DNA of 7,113 bases from Acidobacteriaceae bacterium (GTDB lineage Bacteria > Acidobacteriota > Terriglobia > Terriglobales > Acidobacteriaceae), in the NCBI GenBank assembly GCA_003154055.1, contig PMCH01000086.1, forward strand, positions 27,637-34,749, given 5' to 3'. Every line of letters begins with the position of its first letter. Position 1 is the stretch's first letter. Below, piece by piece: positions 1 through 5,821 of this stretch. The translations under genes were made by a program, and so were the position numbers. Under the pieces are notes generated by a model. The model was not told where the DNA came from and searched no databases. It worked only from the letters and a program-made list of their open reading frames with translations.

Positions 1-63
1 TGTGCCCTCCGTGGTGAAAGAACCAAGAAGCATAACCACGGAGGACACAGAGGTGCACGGAGG
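1..63. repeat. Palindromic octamer-type intergenic repeat upstream of murJ
   Basis: The octamer cacRgagg occurs three times in direct orientation (37-44, 46-53, 56-63) and once inverted with one flanking difference (5-13). Bases 1-15 and 35-49 are inverted arms matching at 14 of 15 positions around a 19-nt loop. The left arm starts at the window edge, so the element may extend further left. A 15-nt piece (1-15) recurs with one mismatch at 3762-3776 inside rnr, which supports a dispersed repeat family. The octamer contains a GGAGG core, so it may also act as a ribosome binding site for the following gene. I recognise this style of repeat from acidobacterial genomes, but that attribution is from memory. 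Confidence 0.7.
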
Positions 64-91
64 AATCCCCCGATGCGTTACTCTGCCAACG

Positions 92-1642
92 ATGCGTCTG
101 TTGCGCTTCTTCCGGCCCTCGCACCAGCACACTGCGTTTTCGGCAACCGTGCTGCTGATGTCAACCATCACGCTCTCGCGCGTGATCGGATACGTGCGCG
201 AAGCCTACATCGCCTATGCTTTCGGCGCAGGCCAGCAGACCGACGCCTACGTGGCCGCCTTCACTCTGCCCGACTGGCTCAATTACATCGTGGCCGGAGG
301 CACCGCTTCCATCACTTTCATCTCGATCTACTCGCGGTTCCTGGCGGAGAAGCGCGAGCAGGATGCGCAGAAAACATTTTCGATCATCATCACCGTGATG
401 ACGACCGCGCTGGTCGTCGGTACGATCATCGCCGAGATCTTTACCCCCCAGTTTGCCGGCTGGATGTTCCACGGCTTCACCCCGCAGCAGTTGGAGCTTT
501 GCGTTCACCTCACGCGCATCCTGCTTCCGGCGCAGATCTTCTTCTATGTCGGCGGGATCGTCTCCGCGGTTTTGCTTTCGCACCGGCTCTTCTTGTTCCC
601 AGCGCTTGGGCCCCTGCTCTACAACGTGTTCATCATCGGTGGGGGAGTCGTGGCGGGACGCCACCTTGGGATTGCATCGCTGGCTTACGGCGCGCTCTTC
701 GGCAGTGTCGCCGGCCCATTCCTGATCAACGCCATCGGGGCAGCGAAGATCGGCACCGGATACCGGCCGTTATTCGACATCGGCAATCCATCATTTCGCC
801 AGTGGGTGCGGCTTTCGATTCCGCTGATGCTCGGAGTGTCGCTGGTGACCGCCGACGACTGGATCCTGCGCTACTTCGCCTCCAGTGGAATCGGCGACAT
901 CGCGCGCCTGAATTACGCCAAGCGCCTGTTCGCGGTGCCCATCGCGATCCTTGGACAGGCCACAGGCCAGGCTTCGCTGCCCTTCTTTTCCCGGCTGTGG
1001 GGCGAGAGGAAACACGAAGAGTTCGCCGCGACGGTAAACGGCTCGGTCTACCGCATCACCGCGGCCTCCCTGCTGCTCACCGGCTGGATGATGGCGATTG
1101 CCCTCCCGCTGATCGACCTGGTCTATCGCCGCGGGCACTTCACGTTCGCCGATTCCCAATCCACGGCGATCTATTTCTTCTGGTTCTCGCTCTCGCTGGC
1201 CATGTGGTCGGCGCAGGCGCTCTATGCCCGGGCTTTTTATGCCTCGAGCAACACCATCACTCCGATGGTTGCGAGCAGCCTCATCACGCTCGCCTCGCTG
1301 CCCATCTACTCGTTGCTGTTCCGAACTCTTTCCGTGACGGGTCTGGCCGTCGCATCGGATATAGGCATCACCGCGAATGCCGTAGCCATCGCAGCGCTCC
1401 TCCACATCCGCGGGATGGTGTCATTCTCCGGCCTGAACTGGAAGGAACTCGGCAAAACCGCACTGATCGGGATCGTATCCGGGGGGCTGAGCTATGAAGT
1501 TACCCGCACCGTTGCACTCGACGGCAGCCGCCGCGCCGACCTGCTCTCGCTCGCCCTCGGCACGTTGACCTGGGCGGCAGCGGTTGCGGCAGGTCTATGG
1601 TTGCTGCGTTCGGAGTTGCCGGGAGATCTGCGGAGGCGGTAG
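92..1642 (+). CDS. murJ: MurJ/MviN-type lipid II flippase (MOP superfamily)
   Basis: This inner-membrane protein is predicted to flip the undecaprenyl-linked peptidoglycan precursor lipid II to the periplasmic face. From the ATG at 92 it is 516 aa, close to the usual 510-520 for MurJ, and is hydrophobic throughout, fitting about 14 transmembrane helices. The N-terminal family signature is clear: SRVIGYVREAYIAYAFGAG followed by TDAYVAAF (residues 29-57). By alignment by eye with E. coli MurJ, R18, R24, D39 and R270 correspond to R30, R36, D51 and R278 (the last in LNYAKRL). The E. coli R52 position is N64 here (LPDWLNY), an unusual substitution. The reading frame is open upstream. ATG 92 was chosen because the protein then begins like family members, but it has no visible Shine-Dalgarno; an in-frame GTG at 53 has GGAGG at 40-44, 8 nt upstream, and would add 13 residues. 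The gene ends in a strong terminator at 1696-1727. A related MOP lipid transporter is the main alternative. Confidence 0.9.
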   Translation: MRLLRFFRPSHQHTAFSATVLLMSTITLSRVIGYVREAYIAYAFGAGQQTDAYVAAFTLPDWLNYIVAGGTASITFISIYSRFLAEKREQDAQKTFSIIITVMTTALVVGTIIAEIFTPQFAGWMFHGFTPQQLELCVHLTRILLPAQIFFYVGGIVSAVLLSHRLFLFPALGPLLYNVFIIGGGVVAGRHLGIASLAYGALFGSVAGPFLINAIGAAKIGTGYRPLFDIGNPSFRQWVRLSIPLMLGVSLVTADDWILRYFASSGIGDIARLNYAKRLFAVPIAILGQATGQASLPFFSRLWGERKHEEFAATVNGSVYRITAASLLLTGWMMAIALPLIDLVYRRGHFTFADSQSTAIYFFWFSLSLAMWSAQALYARAFYASSNTITPMVASSLITLASLPIYSLLFRTLSVTGLAVASDIGITANAVAIAALLHIRGMVSFSGLNWKELGKTALIGIVSGGLSYEVTRTVALDGSRRADLLSLALGTLTWAAAVAAGLWLLRSELPGDLRRR

Positions 1643-1663
1643 GACTCTTGGCTCTTGGCCTAA
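1643..1663. repeat. Short 7-bp-periodic tract directly after murJ stop
   Basis: Starting on the first base after the murJ stop codon, two heptamers (gactctt, ggctctt) match at 5 of 7 positions, and a third, more degenerate unit (ggcctaa) follows in the same phase. The copy number is low, so on its own this would be weak. It is listed because two clearer heptad tracts occur at other gene borders in this window. Confidence 0.4.
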
Positions 1664-1695
1664 GAACTTGATATCGACCGATAGGTTCCAAAATC

Positions 1696-1727
1696 AAAAG
1701 GCACCCCAATCCAGAGGGTGCCTTTTT
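1696..1727. terminator. Bidirectional rho-independent terminator between murJ and bactofilin
   Basis: A perfect 11-bp stem (1696-1706 with 1716-1726) encloses a 9-nt loop. The core of the stem is ggcaccc/gggtgcc. It is followed by a T run (1723-1727) on the + strand and preceded by AAAA (1696-1699), which gives a U run on the - strand. It lies 53 nt after the murJ stop and 63 nt after the bactofilin stop, so it can end both convergent transcripts. Confidence 0.9.
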
Positions 1728-1749
1728 CTGGCAAACACATTTTCGGCGC

Positions 1750-1784
1750 AAAAGCTAAAAGCCAAAGGCTAGCAGCTGAAAGCC
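1750..1784. repeat. Five-unit heptamer tract after the bactofilin stop
   Basis: Exactly 35 nt divide into five in-phase heptamers with an approximate pattern of A-rich triplet plus AGCY or GGCT; units 1-3 are aaaagct, aaaagcc and aaaggct, and units 4-5 are more diverged. The tract begins five bases after the bactofilin stop codon (read on the - strand). Its sequence is unrelated to that of the other heptad tracts, but the 7-bp period is the same. It resembles in architecture the short tandemly repeated repetitive (STRR) heptamers known from cyanobacteria. Confidence 0.65.
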
Positions 1785-1789
1785 AATTC

Positions 1790-2314
1790 CTACGCTCTTG
1801 CTGCGATCGCCGGTTCCGGCACGTTCGAAACGCCCTTCGCTGCTTCGTCGCCCTTCGTTCCTGCCTTGCGGATATCAATGCCACCCTTGAAGAAGGCGCC
1901 GTCTTCGATGGAGATGCGCGCGGCCACAACGTCGCCGGTGAGCGAACCATCGCTGCGGATATCCACCCGATCGCTGGCAGTCAAGTTGCCGCGGACTTTG
2001 CCGAGCACCACGATTTCACGCGCGTTGATGTTGGCCGAGACCACACCGTTGCGGCCGACGGTGACGCGATTGCCGGAAAGGTTGATGGAGCCTTCGACGC
2101 GGCCGTCAATGTAGAGCGACTCGGAGCCGGTCACTTCACCCTTGATCACCAGCGATTTCCCGATCGTAGCCTGGTCCGAAGTGGAGGTGGTGGTGGCGAC
2201 GGGGCGCGGGGCAGCGGGCTCGCTCACCGCAGGCACGGTCGGAGTGGACATGCTCGGACGCTCGGGCTCAGCCGGCCGGCCGGGGGTCGCAGGTTGATTC
2301 GTGGGCTTCCACAT
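1790..2314 (-). CDS. Bactofilin family cytoskeletal protein
   Basis: The product (174 aa) is a bactofilin (DUF583-type), a protein that polymerizes without nucleotide into right-handed beta-helical filaments and commonly scaffolds peptidoglycan-modifying enzymes at specific membrane sites. The N-terminal tail (residues 1-47) is rich in Pro, Thr and Ser and likely disordered. The core (about 50-148) shows the expected regular short beta-strand repeats with glycine turns: TIGKSLVIKGEVTGSESL, IDGRVEGSI, VVLGKVRGNLTAS, and the typical ending GAFFKGGIDI. A charged or Ala-rich tail follows. The length is within the normal family range. The ATG at 2314 has AAGGA 11 nt upstream; an internal Met at residue 22 is an alternative start. 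It is monocistronic, convergent with murJ and sharing its terminator. Both genes are envelope-related, but no direct functional link is shown. Confidence 0.92.
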   Translation of the reverse strand: MWKPTNQPATPGRPAEPERPSMSTPTVPAVSEPAAPRPVATTTSTSDQATIGKSLVIKGEVTGSESLYIDGRVEGSINLSGNRVTVGRNGVVSANINAREIVVLGKVRGNLTASDRVDIRSDGSLTGDVVAARISIEDGAFFKGGIDIRKAGTKGDEAAKGVSNVPEPAIAARA

Positions 2315-2589
2315 TGTGCTTAAAGTCCTTTCCTTATTAGGGATTCAGCGCCAAGGCCGCATTTCGGGGGCCAAAATGCATTGTACCCCCGGCCAAATCC
2401 CATGAGCTGTGGAAATCCATGTTCTAATAGGGCTTTTGTTGGTTCCCCCCGGGGCGATTGCCAGCCCTGTCTGCACAAAACGTCTCCCCAAACGTGTAAG
2501 CGCTTCCCAGCCTGCGGTAATTCTTCTATCGCGATAGTATGGTTCGAGCGGCACGAAACGACCCTTTAAGTACACGCCAGAGGAAATCC
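2315..2589. promoter_or_regulatory. Divergent intergenic region between bactofilin and dinB-like genes
   Basis: This 275-bp spacer should hold both promoters. On the - strand, TACAAT (2380-2385) is a plausible -10 box about 65 nt before the bactofilin ATG, but I see no good -35 element. It sits in the loop of a 6-bp inverted repeat (2365-2370 with 2386-2391) that also contains the palindrome aatgcatt (2375-2382). Towards dinB there are palindromes at 2498-2505 (aagcgctt) and 2526-2537. I see no convincing sigma-70 promoter for dinB. No open reading frame here looks like a real gene. Confidence 0.4.
2526..2537. promoter_or_regulatory. Perfect 12-bp palindrome, possible operator
   Basis: The sequence ctatcgcgatag is a perfect dyad located 52 nt before the dinB-like start codon, a position suited to a repressor or activator dimer. 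No cognate regulator is encoded in the window and the protein is unknown. A 12-bp palindrome could also occur by chance or be restriction- or methylation-related. Confidence 0.35.
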
Positions 2590-3120
2590 ATGAGCACGAT
2601 CGTCACCTCCTTCGGACGGCCCCAGCCCGGCGAATACTACGAGTACTACGACCGCTACATTTCACTCGTCCCGTCTGATGACATCGTCGGAGTTCTGGAA
2701 AAGCAGGCGGTTGAGACCGTGGCCCTGCTCAAGTCCGCGGACGCGAAGGCCGACTTTCGATATGCCCCCGGCAAGTGGAGCTTGAAAGAAGTTCTCGGCC
2801 ACGTCAACGATACGGAACGCATCATGACTTACCGCGCGCTGCGCATCTCGCGTGGCGACAAAACGCCGATCGAGGGCTACGAGCAGGACGATTACATCCG
2901 CGACGGCAATTTCGGCCGGCGCACCCTCCCGGACCTGGTCGCGGAGTTTGCCGACATTCGCAAAGCAACGCTCTCATTCTTCCGCCATCTCGATGCCGAA
3001 GCCGGCGTACGCCGCGGCACCGCCAACAAGTTCGAAATCAGCGCCCGCGCTCTGCCCTACATCATCGCCGGACACGAACTGCACCATCGGCGGATTTTGC
3101 TAGACAGATACTTGCGCTAG
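2590..3120 (+). CDS. DinB/YfiT-type four-helix-bundle metalloprotein
   Basis: The 176-aa product has the DinB superfamily pattern: APGKWSLKEVLGHVNDTERI (residues 59-78) and a C-terminal IIAGHELHHRRILLDRYL. The expected metal triad is H71, H162 and H166, with extra H165. Members are four-helix bundles that bind a divalent metal; some are thiol (mycothiol or bacillithiol) transferases, but most, including this type with the SLKEVLGHVNDTERI motif, have no assigned reaction. DinB here is the B. subtilis damage-inducible family name and does not mean DNA polymerase IV. The ATG at 2590 is supported by GAGGA at 2580-2584, 5 nt upstream; an ATG at 2539 in frame has no such site and would add a non-conserved extension. 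It is 81 bp upstream of rnr on the same strand, so co-transcription is possible, although a long hairpin lies between. Substrate and thiol partner cannot be told from the sequence. Confidence 0.85.
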   Translation: MSTIVTSFGRPQPGEYYEYYDRYISLVPSDDIVGVLEKQAVETVALLKSADAKADFRYAPGKWSLKEVLGHVNDTERIMTYRALRISRGDKTPIEGYEQDDYIRDGNFGRRTLPDLVAEFADIRKATLSFFRHLDAEAGVRRGTANKFEISARALPYIIAGHELHHRRILLDRYLR

Positions 3121-3131
3121 CCGCCCCTCGC

Positions 3132-3201
3132 CAGTTCCCAGTTCTCGGTTCTCAGTCACTGAATCGAACCCTGAGAACTGAGAACCGGGAACTGAGAACT
3201 G
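3132..3201. repeat. Heptamer-built inverted repeat abutting the rnr start codon
   Basis: The right half is four in-phase heptamers (tgagaac at 3172, 3179 and 3193; cgggaac at 3186). The left half is the inverse heptamers (gttccca 3134, gttctcg 3141, gttctca 3148). Because of the 7-nt period, the left arm 3132-3155 can pair in two equally good registers, with 3178-3201 or with 3171-3194. Each register has 22 of 24 Watson-Crick pairs plus one G-U. The first ends on the base before the rnr ATG; the second frees seven bases. The tract fills most of the 81-bp spacer between dinB and rnr and contains only a weak GGGA (3187-3190) as ribosome binding site. It could act as a dinB terminator-like or mRNA-stabilizing hairpin, or as a translational control element, but it lacks a U run. 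Confidence 0.85.
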
Positions 3202-5790
3202 ATGCTGTCCGAATCCTCCATCCTCCGCCACATCGGACGCCAGCCGAAGAAGACGGCCGGCTACAAGCAACTGCTGCGCGAACTCGGCGTTAAGGGGGAC
3301 GGCCGCCGCGAACTGTCCGAGCGCCTGCAGGCTCTGGTCAAGAAGGGCGAACTCTTTCAGGTGGATTCCGACCGCTACGCCATCCCGCAAGCCGCTTCCG
3401 GCCGCAACACGTTCGTCGGACGCCTCAGCATGCATCGCGATGGTTTCGGGTTCGTAATCCCTGACGCCAGTTCGCTCGATGCCGATCTGAAAGCGCGCCT
3501 CGCGGGTGACGTTTTCATTCCGCCCCCCTCGGTTGGCTCCGCGATGCATGGCGACCGCGTGCTGGTGGAAATCGTGGCCTTCCGCGATGAGGGCCGGGCC
3601 GAGGGTCGTATCATCCGCTCCGTATCACGCGCCCACCCGACCGTCGTCGGCATCTTCCATTACGGGCATCGGCAGAATTACGTGAAGCCGATCGACGAGA
3701 AAATAGCCCAGGAAATCATCATCCCCCCGGGGATGGAGAACCCGCAGTCGCCCGTGTCCTCTGTGCCCCCCGTGGTTGATTTGGGTGTTGATTCTTCCGG
3801 CCAGCCACCGAGAGCACTGCAGAAGAAAATGTCCGCCGACCGCGTGATTGGCAACCAGGCAGCCCAACACACCGACGTGCAGGATCTTGAAGGCGTAGTG
3901 GTCGACGTCGAGCTTACCGATTGGCCTTCGGCGACGCAGAATCCGCGCGGTCGCGTGGTCGAAATCCTGGGCCAGGAGGACGATTTCGGCGTGGACGTCG
4001 AAATCATGATCCGCAAGCACCACCTTCCGCACCATTTCCCACCCCAAGTGATTGAAGAAGCCCAAGCCATCGAGCCGATCATTCCTGCCCAGGAACTAAG
4101 CCATCGCCGCGACTACCGCGCCTTGCCGATCGTCACCATTGACGGCGAAACCGCCCGCGATTTCGACGATGCCGTCCACGTCCGGCAACTCGAGAGCGGC
4201 AACTACGAATTGCAAGTACACATCGCGGACGTCGCTCAATATGTAACTCGCGACTCGCCCCTCGATCAGGAAGCGCGCCTGCGCGGCACAAGCGTCTATT
4301 TCCCCGATCGCGCCGTCCCCATGCTGCCGCTTGAACTCTCGACCGACATTTGCAGTCTGCGTCCACAGGTGGACCGCCTGGTGCTCTCCTGCACCATGGA
4401 AATCGATCACCAGGGTGAGATTGTCAGCTACGAGATCAACGAAGGCGTGATCCGTTCCGCTGAACGAATGACCTACACGGCCGTGAATGCCGTGATCGAG
4501 GGCGACCAGGCCACGCGCACCCGGTACGCCGCGCAAGTCGAACACTTCGAGCACATGCGCGACCTGGCGATGATCCTGAATCGCAAGCGCGAGCGCCGAG
4601 GTTCGATTGACTTCGACCTGCCCGAACCGGTGATTGAGTTCGACGAATTCGGTCTGATGAAGAGCATCACCCGCTCCGAGCGCAACATCGCGCATCGCCT
4701 GATTGAAGAATTCATGCTATCGGCGAACGAGAGCGTCGCGCACTATCTCGAGAACAAACGGATCGCCTCGCTCTACCGCATCCACGAGAAGCCGGATGCC
4801 AAGCGCGTTTACGACTTCGAAGTCCTTGCTGCGACGTTCGGGTACTCGCTGGGCGTGGGTGCACTGCCGATACACCGCGTGCAGATGAAAACCGATCGCC
4901 GCGCCGCCCACGGCACGGGAAAACGGGTACGCGAAATCGAAGTCCCGAAAGAAGTCCATATCACGCCGCGCATGTACCAGAAGCTCACCGTGAAAATTGC
5001 AGGCAAGCCCGAAGAGCGCATTCTCAGCTACCTGATGCTGCGCTCGCTGAAGCAGGCCCGCTACTCCGAAGAAAACATGGGACACTTCGCGCTGGCGGCA
5101 ACAACCTACACGCACTTCACATCGCCGATCCGCCGCTATCCCGACCTGATCGTGCACCGCATCCTGAAAGACGTGCTGCGCAATTCTGCCGAGAAGACGG
5201 ACGGAGAAGTGCCCGTAGGCACCTCATCGGCCTCGGGTCGCGGCACGGCCGTAGAAGAGCGGCCCTTTAGAGCCGCGTCTGGCGTCTCTTCTCAGTCAGG
5301 GGCTTCCGCCCCCGGGCCTTCCCCCTGGTCCAAACGCCGCGACCATGACGCTCATCAGCACTCGCTCGAACCGCAGGGCGGCCCGATCGCGCTGGAAGAA
5401 CTCCACAGCATCGCCGAAGAGTCCAGCCAGTCCGAGCGCCGGGCCGACGAAGCCGAGCGCGGACTGATGGAATGGAAGAAAGTGAAATTCATGGAGAAGC
5501 GCATCGGTGAAGACTTCGATGGACTCATCATCAGCGTAACCAAGTTCGGCTTTTTCGTGGAACTGACCGACCTCTTCGTCGAAGGCCTCGTGCCGCTCGA
5601 CACCCTGACTGACGACCGTTACCTCTTCCACGAAAACACCCGCCAGATTATCGGCCAGCGCTCGCGCAAGACCTACAGCCTGGGCAACCGGGTGCGTGTC
5701 CTGGTCGATCGGATCGATCCAGCAGAAAAGAAGATTCAGTTTGCGGTGATCGAAGAGCAGCCGAAAGCGCCCGCGCGGCGGCGCAAATGA
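3202..5790 (+). CDS. rnr: Ribonuclease R (RNase II/RNB family 3'-5' exoribonuclease)
   Basis: RNase R degrades RNA processively from the 3' end and can pass through secondary structure; it acts in mRNA and rRNA turnover in the cytoplasm. Order of domains in the 862-aa product: winged-helix N-terminus (about 1-65), first cold-shock/OB domain (about 70-130, GRLSMHRDGFGFVIPD), second OB domain (about 150-260), RNB catalytic domain (about 300-650), S1 domain (about 769-850, starting GEDFDGLIISVTKFGFFVEL) and a basic tail APARRRK. The catalytic metal-binding aspartates are visible in TIDGETARDFDDAV: D314, D320, D322 and D323. It is longer than E. coli RNase R (813 aa) because of two low-complexity insertions, at about residues 180-227 and 665-728, both containing sequence that resembles intergenic repeats. 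The start at 3202 fits the family N-terminus, but it directly follows an inverted repeat and has only a poor ribosome binding site. No terminator is evident before the convergent gene 31 bp downstream. Confidence 0.96.
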   Translation: MLSESSILRHIGRQPKKTAGYKQLLRELGVKGDGRRELSERLQALVKKGELFQVDSDRYAIPQAASGRNTFVGRLSMHRDGFGFVIPDASSLDADLKARLAGDVFIPPPSVGSAMHGDRVLVEIVAFRDEGRAEGRIIRSVSRAHPTVVGIFHYGHRQNYVKPIDEKIAQEIIIPPGMENPQSPVSSVPPVVDLGVDSSGQPPRALQKKMSADRVIGNQAAQHTDVQDLEGVVVDVELTDWPSATQNPRGRVVEILGQEDDFGVDVEIMIRKHHLPHHFPPQVIEEAQAIEPIIPAQELSHRRDYRALPIVTIDGETARDFDDAVHVRQLESGNYELQVHIADVAQYVTRDSPLDQEARLRGTSVYFPDRAVPMLPLELSTDICSLRPQVDRLVLSCTMEIDHQGEIVSYEINEGVIRSAERMTYTAVNAVIEGDQATRTRYAAQVEHFEHMRDLAMILNRKRERRGSIDFDLPEPVIEFDEFGLMKSITRSERNIAHRLIEEFMLSANESVAHYLENKRIASLYRIHEKPDAKRVYDFEVLAATFGYSLGVGALPIHRVQMKTDRRAAHGTGKRVREIEVPKEVHITPRMYQKLTVKIAGKPEERILSYLMLRSLKQARYSEENMGHFALAATTYTHFTSPIRRYPDLIVHRILKDVLRNSAEKTDGEVPVGTSSASGRGTAVEERPFRAASGVSSQSGASAPGPSPWSKRRDHDAHQHSLEPQGGPIALEELHSIAEESSQSERRADEAERGLMEWKKVKFMEKRIGEDFDGLIISVTKFGFFVELTDLFVEGLVPLDTLTDDRYLFHENTRQIIGQRSRKTYSLGNRVRVLVDRIDPAEKKIQFAVIEEQPKAPARRRK
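3754..3779. repeat. Octamer-type repeat embedded in frame in rnr
   Basis: Inside rnr, the octamer cctctgtg (3758-3765) is followed nine bases later by cccccgtg (3767-3774). These are the reverse complements of the cacagagg and (with one mismatch) cacggagg units at 37-63. Bases 3762-3776 match window bases 1-15 at 14 of 15 positions. The segment encodes residues 185-192 (VSSVPPVV) within a Pro/Ser/Val-rich stretch that interrupts the second OB domain region between IIIPPGME and DLEGVVVDVEL. The frame stays open, so the repeat is translated. Confidence 0.7.
5209..5312. repeat. Compound hairpin repeat embedded in frame in rnr
   Basis: Several inverted repeats follow one another within coding sequence: gtgcc/ggcac (5209-5213 with 5218-5222); a longer interrupted stem made of agaagag/ctcttct (5253-5259 with 5286-5292) enclosing cggc/gccg (5260-5263 with 5272-5275); and ggggc/gcccc with a TTCC loop (5299-5303 with 5308-5312). 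Codons 670-706 from this segment are Gly/Ser/Ala/Pro-rich and lie between the end of the RNB domain (RYPDLIVHRILKDVLRN) and the conserved LEELHSIAEESSQSERRADEAERG segment before S1. The paired, GC-rich structure looks like a REP-type intergenic element absorbed in frame, not like ordinary coding sequence. Confidence 0.65.
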
Positions 5791-5821
5791 CCGCGGCTTC
5801 TCCTTATTGTCGAACACCCAC

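Noticed and set aside
73..1497. 474-codon open frame on the + strand overlapping murJ, with GGAGG well spaced before its ATG
   Set aside because: Its translation is Arg/His/Leu/Pro-rich with no family signature, typical of a shifted frame of a GC-rich gene; the murJ frame carries clear family motifs throughout.
1718..2323. 201-codon + strand open frame opposite the bactofilin gene
   Set aside because: It is antisense to a well-recognised bactofilin on the - strand and has no recognisable sequence or ribosome binding site.
2381..2569. Small open frames on both strands in the spacer between bactofilin and dinB
   Set aside because: Their translations are rich in Pro, Cys and Arg without pattern and they lack ribosome binding sites; the region is better explained as promoter sequence.
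3132..3201. Repeat tract before rnr as a CRISPR remnant or a classical rho-independent terminator
   Set aside because: Units are 7 nt without spacers, so it is not CRISPR. There is no U run after the stem and the stem runs straight into a start codon, so it is not a canonical terminator.
4096..4695. 199-codon - strand open frame inside rnr, and other long antisense frames there
   Set aside because: They are mirror frames of the conserved RNB domain; codon bias of a GC-rich gene produces long antisense frames, and none shows a family motif.
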